A stretch of DNA of 64,000 nucleotides, from NCBI GenBank assembly GCA_028285145.1, contig JANQQC010000048.1, positions 20,277 through 84,276 of the forward strand, in the 5' to 3' direction. Below the pieces are notes generated by a model that saw nothing but the letters and a program-made list of their open reading frames with translations, did no database searches and was not told where the DNA came from. The DNA is from Hyphomonadaceae bacterium. Lineage in GTDB: Bacteria; Pseudomonadota; Alphaproteobacteria; Caulobacterales; Hyphomonadaceae. The position numbers and the translations under genes are program-made. Of this stretch, positions 44,872 to 54,994 are shown piece by piece; the stretch's first letter is position 1, and every line of letters begins with the position of its first letter.

Positions 44872-45734
44872 GTGCGGCTGCCGAGGCTTTCCAGCGCGCG
44901 TTGCAGGGCGGCGGCCCCTTCAATGGCGCGTTGGCCGGTGTCATGGGCGACGAAACGCCAGCCGAGCTGTTCGGCCAGGGATTTCATGGCGTCCCGTTGG
45001 GCGGCGAAGCGCTCCAGATATGTGTCGCGCAAGGTTTCGGCCCGGCCAAGAATGCGGTCGAGCGTCGTGCCGGGGCGTTGGAGCTTGACGCGGCCCTCGA
45101 AGGGGAAGTCCTTTTCGATGGGCGCGGCGACGCTAAGCAGGATACCTTCCGGGCAGATGGGGGCTAATGGGCCTAGGCGATCCTGCCATGTTTCGACCGG
45201 ATCGTAGAAGTCGCTGGCAATCACGAGCGTTGCCTGTTGGCGCGGCGGCGGCGGGAAGGGTTTGCTATGGCCATTGGCGAGGTCTTCGCCGAGGCGGTCG
45301 ATAGCGCGCTTGCCGAAGGAGGGTTTGCGTTCCGAGCCGAGCACGCCGATGCGCTCGCCATCGCGGGAGAGCATCGCGCCGAGGGCCATCATCAGAACGC
45401 GGGCTTCATCCGCCTTGGTGCGGCGCTCGCCTTCGCCCTTCCAGTCGAAGCCGGGATCGGCATCGCACCAGAAGAGGACCGTCCGGGCGGTCTCAAGCTC
45501 GGTCTCGCGTACGAAGTGCTGGTCGCCCTTGGCCGACCGTCGCCAGTCGATGCGGTCGGCGGAGTCTTCGTGGGCGTAACGCCGGTATTGCCAGAAGTGT
45601 TCACCGGAGCCCGCGCGCCGCCGCCCGGCCGAGCCGACATGAATCGCCTCGGACGCGCCTGACTGCAGGGCGAGCCCGGGCAACTGACGCGAGAGCGCTT
45701 CGGCTTCAGCGCGAAGGGAGGCCAATGGACTCAT
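44868..45734 (-). CDS. DUF58 domain-containing protein
   Basis: A 288-residue soluble protein with the DUF58 core: FWQYRRYAHEDSADRIDWRR, then a vWA-like fold region. DUF58 proteins are regular partners of MoxR AAA+ ATPases and may be their substrates or adaptors. It lies between the DUF4159 gene (four-base overlap) and moxR (11 bases), so all four genes form one operon. Confidence 0.9.
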   Translation of the reverse strand: MSPLASLRAEAEALSRQLPGLALQSGASEAIHVGSAGRRRAGSGEHFWQYRRYAHEDSADRIDWRRSAKGDQHFVRETELETARTVLFWCDADPGFDWKGEGERRTKADEARVLMMALGAMLSRDGERIGVLGSERKPSFGKRAIDRLGEDLANGHSKPFPPPPRQQATLVIASDFYDPVETWQDRLGPLAPICPEGILLSVAAPIEKDFPFEGRVKLQRPGTTLDRILGRAETLRDTYLERFAAQRDAMKSLAEQLGWRFVAHDTGQRAIEGAAALQRALESLGSRT

Positions 45735-45745
45735 GGCGTTAGCCC

Positions 45746-46735
45746 CTATGCCGCCTTCCGCGCCAGATCATTGATCAGCTCGGTCAGGCTTGGCGCTTCA
45801 CCGGTGGGGTCGTAGCGCATGGCCATACGGTGGCCGAGGCAGGGTTCGGCGAGGGCTTCCACGTCCTCTATGGAAGGCGCTAGGCGGCCGCGCAGGAGCG
45901 CGCGGGCGCGGGCGGCGAGCATCAGGGCCTGACCAGCGCGGGGCGAGGGCCCCCAGTCGACCAGCCGTTTGACGCGGTCATCATCTGTCTGCTCGGGGCG
46001 CGCCTGCCGGACGAGCTCCAGAATCGCAGCCAGGATTTTCTCGCCGACCGGCATCTTCCGGACGAGCGCCTGCATCTCGATGAGGTCTGCGGCGCTGAGC
46101 GCGGCTTTGGGCACCTGCTCGTCGCCACCTGTCGTCTCGATGAGAATACGTCGCTCGGTATCGACATCGGGATAGGCGACGTCGATTTTCAGTAGGAAGC
46201 GGTCGAGCTGGGCTTCCGGCAGCGGATAGGTGCCTTCCTGCTCAATCGGGTTCTGCGTCGCGAGCACGTGGAAAGGCCGGGGCAGGTCGTGATGCATGCC
46301 GGCGATGGTCACGTGGCGTTCCTGCATGGCCTGCAGCAGGGCGGATTGCGTGCGCGGGGAGGCGCGGTTGATCTCGTCCGCCATCAGGAGCTGGGTGAAG
46401 ATCGGCCCGCGCAGGAAGCGGAAGGAGCGCTTGCCCTCGGCGGTTTCGTCCAGCACTTCCGAGCCCAGAATGTCCGATGGCATCAGGTCTGGCGTGAACT
46501 GGATCCGTGCGCCGTCGAGGCCGAGCGCGGTGCTCATGGCGGTCACAAGGCGCGTCTTGGCGAGGCCCGGTGCGCCGATGAGCAGGGCATGGCCGCCTGC
46601 GAGCACGGCGGAGAGGGCGAGTTCGATGACTCGGTCTTGTCCGAAGACAGCTTTCGCGATCTCCGACTTCACGTTTTCAAGCGTTTCGCCGGCGCGTTCT
46701 GCGTCGTTGACGATGGCCTGATTGTCGTCCGGCAT
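45746..46735 (-). CDS. MoxR-family AAA+ ATPase
   Basis: A 329-residue AAA+ chaperone-like ATPase with Walker A GAPGLAKT (54-61), Walker B LLMADE (116-121), INRASPRTQ and a C-terminal lid with PSPRAGQAL. Family members help mature or regulate protein complexes, often with vWA proteins. It is the first gene of the operon extending to 40064. GGGAG lies five bases before its ATG. It is divergent from the DUF1285 gene with 52 bases between starts. Confidence 0.95.
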   Translation of the reverse strand: MPDDNQAIVNDAERAGETLENVKSEIAKAVFGQDRVIELALSAVLAGGHALLIGAPGLAKTRLVTAMSTALGLDGARIQFTPDLMPSDILGSEVLDETAEGKRSFRFLRGPIFTQLLMADEINRASPRTQSALLQAMQERHVTIAGMHHDLPRPFHVLATQNPIEQEGTYPLPEAQLDRFLLKIDVAYPDVDTERRILIETTGGDEQVPKAALSAADLIEMQALVRKMPVGEKILAAILELVRQARPEQTDDDRVKRLVDWGPSPRAGQALMLAARARALLRGRLAPSIEDVEALAEPCLGHRMAMRYDPTGEAPSLTELINDLARKAA

Positions 46736-46787
46736 GAGGACTCCCGGTTTGCTTCGTTACATTTGAAGCCTAGGTGTAGGCGAGATC

Positions 46788-47393
46788 ATGGCGGAGCGCG
46801 ATGTGAAATCCAGTCCCAGTCTCACCATCAGCCTTAACGATCTGTTGAAGGCCATTCAGCCGGATGCCGGCGATCCGCGGAAACTGCCGCCGGTACACAC
46901 GTGGAATCCGGAGCGCAGCGCGGATATCGACATGGAAATCCGCCGTGATGGCTCATGGTGGCATGAAGGCGGCCAGATCAAGCGTGAAGCGCTGGTGCGG
47001 CTGTTTTCGACCATTCTGCGCAAGGATCAGGACGGGCAGACCTATCTCGTGACGCCATATGAGAAGGTGATCGTGCATGTCGCCGATGCGCCATTTCTGG
47101 CAATCCGCGTCGACCGCACGGGTGAGCCGGGGCCCGGGCAAACGCTGGTCTTCTCTACGAATCTCGGCGATTTCACCTTGGCCGGGCCGGATGCGCCGAT
47201 CCGGGTTGAGACCGATCCCGAAACCGAAGAACCGAGCCCGTACGTTCTGGTTCGGGATCGTCTGGAGGCGAAACTCACCCGCCCGGTATTCTATGAACTT
47301 GCCGAAATAGCCGTGCCGAACGAGACGAATGGCGGGCAAACGCTCGGCGTTTGGAGCCAGGGGGCCTTTTTCGATATTGGGCCGGCGGCTTGA
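46788..47393 (+). CDS. DUF1285 domain-containing protein
   Basis: A 201-residue protein with the DUF1285 pattern: DIDMEIRRDGSWWHEGGQIKR, then LVRLFSTILRKD and YLVTPYEKV. Biochemical role unknown. It is three bases from the CoA pyrophosphatase gene and divergent from moxR, an arrangement also seen in other Alphaproteobacteria. Confidence 0.88.
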   Translation: MAERDVKSSPSLTISLNDLLKAIQPDAGDPRKLPPVHTWNPERSADIDMEIRRDGSWWHEGGQIKREALVRLFSTILRKDQDGQTYLVTPYEKVIVHVADAPFLAIRVDRTGEPGPGQTLVFSTNLGDFTLAGPDAPIRVETDPETEEPSPYVLVRDRLEAKLTRPVFYELAEIAVPNETNGGQTLGVWSQGAFFDIGPAA

Positions 47394-47396
47394 ATC

Positions 47397-48029
47397 ATGA
47401 GCTGGGACGGACTCGATGATTTCCTGAAGCGCGCCGAGGACCGGCTTGATCCGCTCGCGGGCGGCGGGAAGCTGCCGGAAGGCGGCGATATCGAGTTCCT
47501 GAAGCAGACTGAGATCGGCAAAATCCGCCAGGCCGCCGTGTTGATCGGGGTGATTCCGCGTCTGGAGGGACCAACCGCTCTCCTCACACAGCGTCCGGAT
47601 ACGATGTCGACTCATGCCGGGCAGGTGGCGTTTCCGGGCGGCAAGGTCGATCCGGGCGACGATGATGAAGTCGCTGCGGCGCTGCGGGAAGCGCATGAGG
47701 AAGTGGGTGTTGATCCAGCTGGTGTGGACTTGATCGGACGGTCGGCGGAATACGTTACCGGAACGGCCTTCCGGATCACGCCCGTTGTTGGGTTGCTACC
47801 CGCAGATTTCGTGCCTGAGCCTTGCGATGCTGAGGTGGCGGCGGTGTTTGAGACACCGCTCTCATTTCTCATGAATCCAGAAAACCACCACACCGGAGAT
47901 GTCGTCTATCGCGGTAAGCCCCGGCGGTACTTCGAGATGCCCCACAATGGATTTCGCATCTGGGGCGTGACGGCCGGGATTATCCGCAAACTCTACTTGC
48001 ATCTTTATGAAGACGACGCCGCTTCCTGA
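47397..48029 (+). CDS. CoA pyrophosphatase, Nudix family
   Basis: A 210-residue Nudix protein of the CoA-pyrophosphatase (NudL/Pcd1-like) kind, cleaving CoA or oxidised CoA to 3',5'-ADP and phosphopantetheine derivatives. The signature LLTQRP...HAGQVAFPGGKVDPGD is followed by REAHEEVG (97-104), a full Nudix box. The gap to DUF1285 is three bases, so these are co-translated. Activity not proved. Confidence 0.9.
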   Translation: MSWDGLDDFLKRAEDRLDPLAGGGKLPEGGDIEFLKQTEIGKIRQAAVLIGVIPRLEGPTALLTQRPDTMSTHAGQVAFPGGKVDPGDDDEVAAALREAHEEVGVDPAGVDLIGRSAEYVTGTAFRITPVVGLLPADFVPEPCDAEVAAVFETPLSFLMNPENHHTGDVVYRGKPRRYFEMPHNGFRIWGVTAGIIRKLYLHLYEDDAAS

Positions 48030-48095
48030 ACTGGTTTGGTCCTCGGGCGAGCCTGCTTATATGGAAGCTGAAACAAATTGATGGGTGATCCTTAA

Positions 48096-48524
48096 GTGCC
48101 GTACCGCATTCTGATCCAACTGTTTTTCTTTGCGCTGCCTTTCGTGGCGTATGGGCTGTATCGGCTGCTGATCGCTGATGCCGAGGCCGATGGACGGAAG
48201 GCGTGGCCGGTGAACGCACTGTTCGGAGCGGGCGCGGTTCTGACGGTCGCCGTCTGGTTCTTCTTCGTGTTCAGCGAAGACAAGGAACGGGGCATCTGTC
48301 AGGTGCCAGCGCGGTTCGTGGACGGAGTACTCGTTCCCGCCCAGCAGGTGCCGTGTGATCAGGATATTACCGGGTTGGGTGTACCGCTATCCGACGATCC
48401 AGGCGGCGAAGCGCGGGGCGTGACACCTGATAACGGTGACGAAAGCGACGACATCGCTGCGGACACCGATCGCGTGCGCGATGGCATCCCTGTCCCGCAG
48501 CCTGTCGGCGAGAATGATGACTAA
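48096..48524 (+). CDS. DUF6111-like small membrane protein
   Basis: A 142-residue protein with two N-terminal hydrophobic segments (LIQLFFFALPFVAYGLYRLL and AVLTVAVWFFFVF) and an acidic C-terminal tail. This form, and its place just before cca, fits the DUF6111 family of Alphaproteobacteria. It uses a GTG start with no strong Shine-Dalgarno. Its last bases overlap the cca start. Function unknown. Confidence 0.75.
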   Translation: MPYRILIQLFFFALPFVAYGLYRLLIADAEADGRKAWPVNALFGAGAVLTVAVWFFFVFSEDKERGICQVPARFVDGVLVPAQQVPCDQDITGLGVPLSDDPGGEARGVTPDNGDESDDIAADTDRVRDGIPVPQPVGENDD

Positions 48525-49722
48525 AAGTATTGCCGGCGCGCCCTGGCTAAACACGCCGGAGACGCAGGCAATTGTTTCGGCGCTGGAAGCGGCGCAGCCT
48601 GGTTGCGCGCGGTTTGTCGGTGGATGTGTTCGTAACCATCTGATGGGCCGACCGGTCGAAGACATCGACATCGCGACGCAGTTGGAGCCGGACGCAACGA
48701 TCTCAGCGCTGGAGGCGGCCGACATCCGGGCCATCCCGACCGGTGTCGAGCATGGTACCGTCACGGCCGTCATCAATGGCACACCGTTTGAGATCACCAG
48801 TCTGCGCCGTGACGTGGAAACCGATGGCCGGCGGGCCGTCGTCGCCTTCACGAAGGATTGGGCCGAAGATGCGATGCGCCGCGATTTCCGCCTGAACGCG
48901 CTTTATGCTGATCCGAGCGGGGTCGTTCATGATCCAACGGGTGGCGGACTGGAAGATGTGGTTTCCGGTGCGGTGATTTTTATTGGCGACGCCGATGAGC
49001 GCCTGCGCGAGGACTATCTACGCATTCTTCGCTTTTTCCGCTTCAACGCCTGGTATGGCGCTGAGATCGACGAGACAGGGCTTGCAGCCTGCGCTCGCCA
49101 GAAAGCCGGTCTTGAGCAGATCGCGGTTGAGCGGATCTGGAAGGAGTTGAAGAGGTTGCTGGGTGCGCCCGAACCCGGAGCCGCTCTGCTTGCTATGGAA
49201 GAAAGTGGTGTGCTGGCCGAAATCCTGCCGGGTGCGGGGACGGCCCATGTCTTTGCGTTGATTGCGGCGGAGGCTGAGGCCGGGCTTTCTGCCGATCCGA
49301 TGCGCCGGCTGATGGTGATGATCGTCCGCCGGAAGCGCGATGTTGCTGAACTTGCCAACCAGTTACGCGTCTCGAATGCGGAGGCAGCGCGTCTGGACGC
49401 CTGGTCGGAGCCATCGCTTCCATCCTTGCTTCAGGCGGCTGACCCCGACATTCGGGCTGCGTTCTATCGCCATGGCTGCAAGGCGTGTCTGGACCGAGCG
49501 ATCACCGATGCAGCGCTGCATGGCACAGCGGTGCCGTCATCGCTTGTTAAGATGGCGGCGGACTGGCAGCGCCCGTCATTTCCTGTTGGCGGTGATGATG
49601 CGTTAGGCGCAGGCTTATCCGGTCCGGCGGTTGGTGAAGCGTTGCGCGCCGCTGAAACGGCTTGGATCGACAGCGATTTCAAGCTGTCGCGGACTGATCT
49701 GCTCGCGCGGCTAACGTCTTAG
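48514..49722 (+). CDS. cca: CCA tRNA nucleotidyltransferase
   Basis: Adds or repairs the CCA end of tRNAs, class II nucleotidyltransferase family. The 402-residue protein has the [20 protein letters not shown] core with the metal-binding DxD, then [15 protein letters not shown] and [12 protein letters not shown]. Two ATGs (48514, 48517) are in frame inside the DUF6111 3' end; the open frame further upstream is rejected. The stop overlaps that of the convergent hemF by four bases (49719-49722). Confidence 0.94.
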   Translation: MMTKSIAGAPWLNTPETQAIVSALEAAQPGCARFVGGCVRNHLMGRPVEDIDIATQLEPDATISALEAADIRAIPTGVEHGTVTAVINGTPFEITSLRRDVETDGRRAVVAFTKDWAEDAMRRDFRLNALYADPSGVVHDPTGGGLEDVVSGAVIFIGDADERLREDYLRILRFFRFNAWYGAEIDETGLAACARQKAGLEQIAVERIWKELKRLLGAPEPGAALLAMEESGVLAEILPGAGTAHVFALIAAEAEAGLSADPMRRLMVMIVRRKRDVAELANQLRVSNAEAARLDAWSEPSLPSLLQAADPDIRAAFYRHGCKACLDRAITDAALHGTAVPSSLVKMAADWQRPSFPVGGDDALGAGLSGPAVGEALRAAETAWIDSDFKLSRTDLLARLTS

Positions 49723-50603
49723 GGCCATTTCACGACCGGCGGCATGGAGGACAGGATGCTGGCGACATTGCCACCTGTTTTTAGTCCGAAGGTCGTCCCG
49801 CGATCATAAAGCAGGTTGAATTCGACATAGCGCCCGCGGCGGATCAGCTGTTCCTCGCGGTCTTGATCTGACCAGCTTTCGGGCATGCGCCGGCTGGCGA
49901 TTCTCGGATAGATATCAGCGAAAGCGCGGCCAACTTCCTGTGTGAACGCGAAATCGGCGTCCCAGTCGCCGGTGTCGTGCCGGTCATAGAAGATGCCGCC
50001 TATACCGCGTGGTTCGTCGCGATGCGGCAGGTGAAAGTACTCGTCACACCATTCCCGGAAGCGCTCATAGTCAGCGCCTGAATGACCTTCGCAGGCTGCT
50101 CTCATGGAGGCGTGGAAGTCCTGCGCGTCGGGAAAGTCCTGCTCGCGCTGGTAAGAGAGTAGGGGGGTGAGATCTGCACCGCCGCCAAACCAGCTCTTCG
50201 ATGTTGCGATCATTCTCGTATTCATGTGCACGGCCGGGACTTTCGGGCTGTGCAGATGGGCGATCAGTGACACGCCGGACGCCCAGAACCGACCTTCTGA
50301 TTCCTCCGCGCCCGGGATCTGCTTGCGAAACTCCTCTGAGAACTCTCCGTAAACCGTCGAGGTATGCACGCCGACTTTTTCAAAGAAGCGGCCCTTGAGA
50401 ATGGCCATCGTGCCACCGCCAAGGTCTTCGCTGCCGTCACCGCGCTTCCATTCTGTTTTCTCAAAGCGCCCAGCGTCTCCACGATAAAGGGGCGGGCTGG
50501 CTGCATCTTCGAGCTGTTCGAACCGGGAGATGATGTCGTCCTGCAGGTGTTCGAACCATTTGCGGGCTGTGGTCTTTCGGTCTTCAAGCGCGTCTTGAGT
50601 CAT
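49719..50603 (-). CDS. hemF: Oxygen-dependent coproporphyrinogen III oxidase
   Basis: Converts coproporphyrinogen III to protoporphyrinogen IX with O2 in heme synthesis. The 294-residue length and the motifs [38 protein letters not shown] and [12 protein letters not shown] are diagnostic of HemF. It is divergent from the bc1 genes, with 198 bases between starts that must hold both promoters. Heme supply for cytochromes b and c1 makes the neighbourhood sensible. Confidence 0.97.
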   Translation of the reverse strand: MTQDALEDRKTTARKWFEHLQDDIISRFEQLEDAASPPLYRGDAGRFEKTEWKRGDGSEDLGGGTMAILKGRFFEKVGVHTSTVYGEFSEEFRKQIPGAEESEGRFWASGVSLIAHLHSPKVPAVHMNTRMIATSKSWFGGGADLTPLLSYQREQDFPDAQDFHASMRAACEGHSGADYERFREWCDEYFHLPHRDEPRGIGGIFYDRHDTGDWDADFAFTQEVGRAFADIYPRIASRRMPESWSDQDREEQLIRRGRYVEFNLLYDRGTTFGLKTGGNVASILSSMPPVVKWP

Positions 50604-50801
50604 GATCCAGTCCCGTTAGCTTGGCGATAACCTTATCCGAGCGACTGTCCTTTGGGGCATAGGGCGGGTTGCCACGCCCTCCCACGCGGGGTATCGCGCT
50701 GCCAACTGACGAGGCGGGCGATTTGCGTCGTTGCGCCGCGTTTCTCTGTAAGTAGACTCAGCTAAATACGCTGATGGACATTGGTTTGAGGGCTTGAAAA
50801 C

Positions 50802-51371
50802 GTGACAGACGCAACCATCGAACATGGCGAGAGTGTCGACGAAGAGCGCCGCGATTTTATTCACATTGCGACTGTTGCCGCAGCAGGCGTTGGCGCAGCT
50901 GCGGTCGCGATCCCCGTCGTCGCGCAAATGCTTCCGGCAGCCGATACAAAAGCGGCATCGAGCCTGGAAGTCGACATTTCAAAGGTGCCGGTCGGCGGTG
51001 AAATTCGCGTTCTGATCGGCGGTAAACCCTTCTTTGTGCGTCACCGGACAGCTGCTGAGATTGCGGCCGCCGAGGCAGTGGATGTTGGAACGCTGCCAGA
51101 GCCTGAGACGGACGAAGAGCGCTTACGGCCGACGCCGTCTGGCGAGTTCAACAAGGCGATCCTTGTTACGTCTGGTGCCTGTACACACCTCGGCTGCGTG
51201 CCTGTTGGGCCCGGTGGCGGAAACCTTGGCGACTATGGCGGCTGGTACTGCCCGTGCCACGGCTCACACTACGACACATCGGGACGTATTCGTAAGGGCC
51301 CGGCCCCGTCGAACCTTCCCATTCCCGACTACAGATATGTTTCTGAGTCGGTCATCTCGATTTCACTTTAA
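50802..51371 (+). CDS. petA: Ubiquinol-cytochrome c reductase Rieske iron-sulfur subunit
   Basis: Electron-carrying [2Fe-2S] subunit of the cytochrome bc1 complex. The 189-residue protein has an RRDF-type twin-arginine-like start (residues 16-19), a membrane anchor at ~22-42, and the two Rieske boxes CTHLGC (C127, H129, C132) and CPCHGSH (C150, C152, H153). C127/H129 and C150/H153 are the cluster ligands and C132-C152 the disulfide. It starts with GTG. petB follows after 16 bases. Confidence 0.97.
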   Translation: MTDATIEHGESVDEERRDFIHIATVAAAGVGAAAVAIPVVAQMLPAADTKAASSLEVDISKVPVGGEIRVLIGGKPFFVRHRTAAEIAAAEAVDVGTLPEPETDEERLRPTPSGEFNKAILVTSGACTHLGCVPVGPGGGNLGDYGGWYCPCHGSHYDTSGRIRKGPAPSNLPIPDYRYVSESVISISL

Positions 51372-51387
51372 GGTTTGAGGACGAGAC

Positions 51388-52836
51388 ATGAGCGGACACG
51401 AATCCACTTACAAACCGGCCTCTGGCTTCACGCGCTGGCTCGATGATCGCCTGCCGATTGTCAGATTGGCCCATGACAGCTTCGTCGATTTCCCGACCCC
51501 GAAGAACCTGAACTACTGGTACACGTTCGGCGGCATTCTTGCTGTCTGCCTGGCCATTCAGATCATCACCGGTGTCGTTCTGGCGATGCACTACACACCG
51601 ACCGTCGATGAGGGCTTTGCCTCGGTCGAGCGGATCATGCGCGATGTGCCTTATGGCTGGCTACTGCGTTATGTGCACGCCAACGGCGCGTCCTTCTTCT
51701 TCCTCGCGGTCTATATCCACATGTTCCGCGGGCTCTATTACGGCTCTTACAAGGCTCCGCGCGAAGTTCTGTGGTTGCTCGGTTGCATCATCTTCTTCCT
51801 GATGATCGCGACTGCCTTCCTCGGCTACATGCTGCCATGGGGACAGATGTCCTATCACGGTGCGAACGTGATCACTGGCCTGATCGGCGCGCTGCCGATC
51901 ATTGGTGAGCCAATCCAGACCTGGTTGATGGGCGGCCCGTCCATCGGTAACGCGACGCTGCAGCGCTTCTTCTCGCTGCACTATCTGCTGCCCTTCATGA
52001 TTGCCGGTGTTGTGATCCTGCACATCTGGGCGCTGCACGTGCCCGGCAACAACAATCCCACTGGCGTTGAAGTGAAGGAGGTCAAAAAGGACACCGTTCC
52101 ATTCCACCCGTACTACACGGTGAAGGATGGGTTCGCGATTGTCGTCTTCCTGATCGTGTTCGCGATTTTCGTCTTCTACATGCCGACCGTTCTTGGCCAC
52201 GCTGACAACTACATTGAGGCCAACCCGCTGGTGACGCCGGCGCATATCGTGCCGGAATGGTATCTGCTGCCATTCTACGCGATCCTGCGGGCCATCACCT
52301 TCGACATCGGTCCGATCGACGCCAAGCTGCTTGGTGTGATCGCGATGTTTGCTTCGATTGCTGTCCTGTTCATGGTGCCATGGCTCGACACGTCCAAGGT
52401 GAAGTCCATGCGCTACCGCCCGGTGGCCAAGCAGTTCTTCTTCGGCTTCGTGGCCTGCTCGCTGCTTCTTGGCTGGTGTGGTGCCGTGAACCCGGACGAT
52501 CCGGTGATCCCGCTTGGTGAAGACAAGCTGCTCGTCTCATACACGGACGCGAATGGGTTTGTGGCGACGGCCGAGTTTGATGCCTATGAAGAAGCCGTGG
52601 CCGAGGTTGAATCTCTGCCGGCTGATTCAGGTGCCTCTATCAGCGTGCAGAAGGCCCCTGCCTTCCGCTTCGTGCACCTCGCCCAGATCCTGACGGTTTA
52701 CTACTTCGCTTATTTCCTCGTGATCCTCCCGCTTCTGGGACTGCGCGAGAAGCCGAAGAACGAACCTGAATCCATCCACAAATCGGTGCTCGGCGGACAC
52801 AAATCGTCCGATGCCGCGCTCGCGCCGGCCGAATAA
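51388..52836 (+). CDS. petB: Cytochrome b of the bc1 complex
   Basis: Transmembrane diheme subunit that oxidises and reduces ubiquinone in the Q cycle. The 482-residue protein has the heme-ligand pairs in RYVHANG...YIHMFRG and LHYLLPF...ILHIWALH, and the Qo-site PEWY in [10 protein letters not shown]. Between the last two membrane segments it carries an extra stretch at about residues 372-420 (SYTDANG to SISVQK) that is absent from typical bacterial cytochrome b of ~430 residues. Order petA-petB-petC is standard. Confidence 0.97.
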   Translation: MSGHESTYKPASGFTRWLDDRLPIVRLAHDSFVDFPTPKNLNYWYTFGGILAVCLAIQIITGVVLAMHYTPTVDEGFASVERIMRDVPYGWLLRYVHANGASFFFLAVYIHMFRGLYYGSYKAPREVLWLLGCIIFFLMIATAFLGYMLPWGQMSYHGANVITGLIGALPIIGEPIQTWLMGGPSIGNATLQRFFSLHYLLPFMIAGVVILHIWALHVPGNNNPTGVEVKEVKKDTVPFHPYYTVKDGFAIVVFLIVFAIFVFYMPTVLGHADNYIEANPLVTPAHIVPEWYLLPFYAILRAITFDIGPIDAKLLGVIAMFASIAVLFMVPWLDTSKVKSMRYRPVAKQFFFGFVACSLLLGWCGAVNPDDPVIPLGEDKLLVSYTDANGFVATAEFDAYEEAVAEVESLPADSGASISVQKAPAFRFVHLAQILTVYYFAYFLVILPLLGLREKPKNEPESIHKSVLGGHKSSDAALAPAE

Positions 52837-52847
52837 GGAGCGGACCT

Positions 52848-53813
52848 ATGAGTATTCTCCGCATCATCGCCGCTGGCGCGACCGCCGCGGCTCTTGCCGG
52901 ATCAGCTTTCGCAGCCGGTGGTGGGGCACATCCGCACGGGCCGGCTGAGGGCTTCCCGTTTGAAAGCCCGCTCGGCAAGTTCGAGAAAGATAGCGTTCAG
53001 CGCGGATACCAAGTCTACAAGGAGGTCTGTGCGTCCTGCCACGGCATGAAGCTGCTCTCCTATCGCAATCTCGGTGAGAAGGGCGGTCCGTTCTACGACC
53101 CGGAGTATCCGAACGCGAATGACAACCCGCTGGTGAAGGCGCTCGCCGCAGAGAACGAAATTCTGGACCCGGTCCCGAATGAGTTTGGCGAGTATGATTT
53201 CCGCCCGGCCCGTCCATCGGATCCGTTCCGTTCGCCCTATGCAAACGACGCAATGGCAGCCACGGCCAATGGCGGCGCGATCCCACCGGACCTGTCCGTC
53301 ATCACCAAGGCCCGCCATGGCGGAGCGAACTACCTGTACAGCCTGATGACGGGCTATCCGTCCCAGGAAGCGATCAGCTACGAGACATCGCCAGAGGGTG
53401 AGTTCCTGACCGTTATCGACCCATCACTGGTCCGCAGCAGCGGCATTTATGCCGAAGGCGCAGGCGGTCATGGCGATGTCGGCCGTCTGATCCAGCCGCT
53501 CGGCCAGTACTACAATCCCTACATGCCGGGCGATACGACAGCGCAATATGAAGGCGATCCGCGCCACCCTCCCAAGGGCGGCTTCCTGGCGATGCCACCC
53601 CAGCTGACCGATGGGCGCGTGACCTATCTGGACGGAACCGAGGCAACTGTCAGCCAGATGGCGTATGACGTCGCGCAGTTCCTCGCCTGGGCCGGCGAAC
53701 CAAAGCAGCAGAACCGGAAGTCACTCGGTCTGGCGACCATTGCCTACCTTGTCTTTTTCGCGCTCCTCCTATGGTTCTCCTACAAGCGCATTTGGCGGAA
53801 GGTTGAGCACTAA
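52848..53813 (+). CDS. petC: Cytochrome c1
   Basis: Membrane-anchored c-type heme subunit of the bc1 complex that passes electrons to cytochrome c. The 321-residue precursor has a signal peptide (to about residue 22), the heme site CASCHG (C61, C64, H65) and a C-terminal membrane anchor (IAYLVFFALLLWFSYKRI). It is 11 bases behind petB, and a terminator follows 24 bases after the stop. Confidence 0.97.
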   Translation: MSILRIIAAGATAAALAGSAFAAGGGAHPHGPAEGFPFESPLGKFEKDSVQRGYQVYKEVCASCHGMKLLSYRNLGEKGGPFYDPEYPNANDNPLVKALAAENEILDPVPNEFGEYDFRPARPSDPFRSPYANDAMAATANGGAIPPDLSVITKARHGGANYLYSLMTGYPSQEAISYETSPEGEFLTVIDPSLVRSSGIYAEGAGGHGDVGRLIQPLGQYYNPYMPGDTTAQYEGDPRHPPKGGFLAMPPQLTDGRVTYLDGTEATVSQMAYDVAQFLAWAGEPKQQNRKSLGLATIAYLVFFALLLWFSYKRIWRKVEH

Positions 53814-53837
53814 GCTCGCCGAAACCACAACAATTCA

Positions 53838-53865
53838 AGGGCGTTCTGGAAGCAGCGCCCTTTTT
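53838..53865 (+). terminator. Rho-independent terminator of petABC
   Basis: Stem AGGGCG/CGCCCT with an inner CTG/CAG pair and GAAG loop, followed directly by TTTTTG. It lies between petC and the convergent ispH and may act in both directions. Confidence 0.8.
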
Positions 53866-53884
53866 GTTTCACCTGCAGATGGGG

Positions 53885-54829
53885 CTATTCGACCAGAACC
53901 CGGGGCAGTTTGAAGACGACGTCTTCGCGGGTCGTCGTCACTTCTTCCACGGTCACGTCGAAATGGGCACGGCAGGCCTCAATCACGCCCTGCACCAGAT
54001 CTTCAGGTGCACTCGCCCCGGCTGTCAGTCCAAGGGTCTGAATGCCCTCAAACCAGTTCCAATCGATGTTCTCTGCGCTGGCGACCAGTTCAGCCTGTGG
54101 ACTCCCGGCCCGGACAGCAACTTCGACAAGGCGCTTGGAATTCGATGAGGTTTCCGCACCGATGACGAGGAAAAGGTCCGCCTCGGCCCCCATCGCTTTT
54201 ACGGCTTCCTGCCGGTTGGTGGTTGCGTAGCAGATGTCTTCCTTGTGCGGGGCGGCAATGCCCGGAAACTTTGCCTGAAGCGCTGCGACGATGTCGGCAG
54301 TGTCGTCCACCGACAGCGTGGTCTGAGTGACAAAGGCGAGATTGGTGGGGTCTTTGGGCTCAAACGCTGCCACGTCTGCCACCGTCTCGATCAACGTCAT
54401 GGCTCCGTCCGGCAACTGCCCCATCGTGCCGATGACTTCCGGATGCCCTTCATGGCCGATCAGAACGATCTCCCGCTCGGCCTTGTGATGGCGCTCCGCC
54501 TCGACGTGAACCTTGGATACAAGCGGGCAGGTGGCGTCGAGATAAATCATCTCTCGGCGTGAGGCTTCCGCTGGAACTGATTTCGGCACGCCATGGGCGG
54601 AGAAGATGACCGGCCGATCTTCCGGGCATTCATCAAGCTCATCGACGAACACTGCGCCGAGCGCTTCAAGACGGCCGACCACATGCGCGTTATGGACGAT
54701 CTCGTGGCGGACATAGACCGGCGGCCCCCACTTCTTGAGCGTTTCCTCAACGATCTGGATGGCGCGGTCGACGCCGGCGCAGAAGCCTCGCGGGGCAGCA
54801 AGAAGGACTGTCAGCGGCGGTTTGGTCAT
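53885..54829 (-). CDS. ispH: 4-hydroxy-3-methylbut-2-enyl diphosphate reductase
   Basis: Last enzyme of the MEP isoprenoid pathway, forming IPP and DMAPP. The 314-residue protein has the three [4Fe-4S] cysteines C17 (RGFCAGV), C101 (DATCPLV) and C200 (EDICYAT), and H46, H79 and E131 for substrate. The ATG at 54829 has AAGGAG seven bases upstream. The frame stays open for about 300 codons upstream across the opposite-strand transporter gene, but that is antisense and not part of the protein. Confidence 0.97.
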   Translation of the reverse strand: MTKPPLTVLLAAPRGFCAGVDRAIQIVEETLKKWGPPVYVRHEIVHNAHVVGRLEALGAVFVDELDECPEDRPVIFSAHGVPKSVPAEASRREMIYLDATCPLVSKVHVEAERHHKAEREIVLIGHEGHPEVIGTMGQLPDGAMTLIETVADVAAFEPKDPTNLAFVTQTTLSVDDTADIVAALQAKFPGIAAPHKEDICYATTNRQEAVKAMGAEADLFLVIGAETSSNSKRLVEVAVRAGSPQAELVASAENIDWNWFEGIQTLGLTAGASAPEDLVQGVIEACRAHFDVTVEEVTTTREDVVFKLPRVLVE

Positions 54830-54994
54830 GATGACTCCTTCAAAACCATGTAGTGATGTCCGCGTGTCAGAGCCACCCCTGTGACGAAGAGGGTGCACAA
54901 TCGCGGCTGGTGCTGCGTTTCCTGATAATCCTCCTTTCCCTGATAGCCCGGGACGTCTAGCTTCGAGGTGCTCAGGACAGATGGGGAGCTGGCC

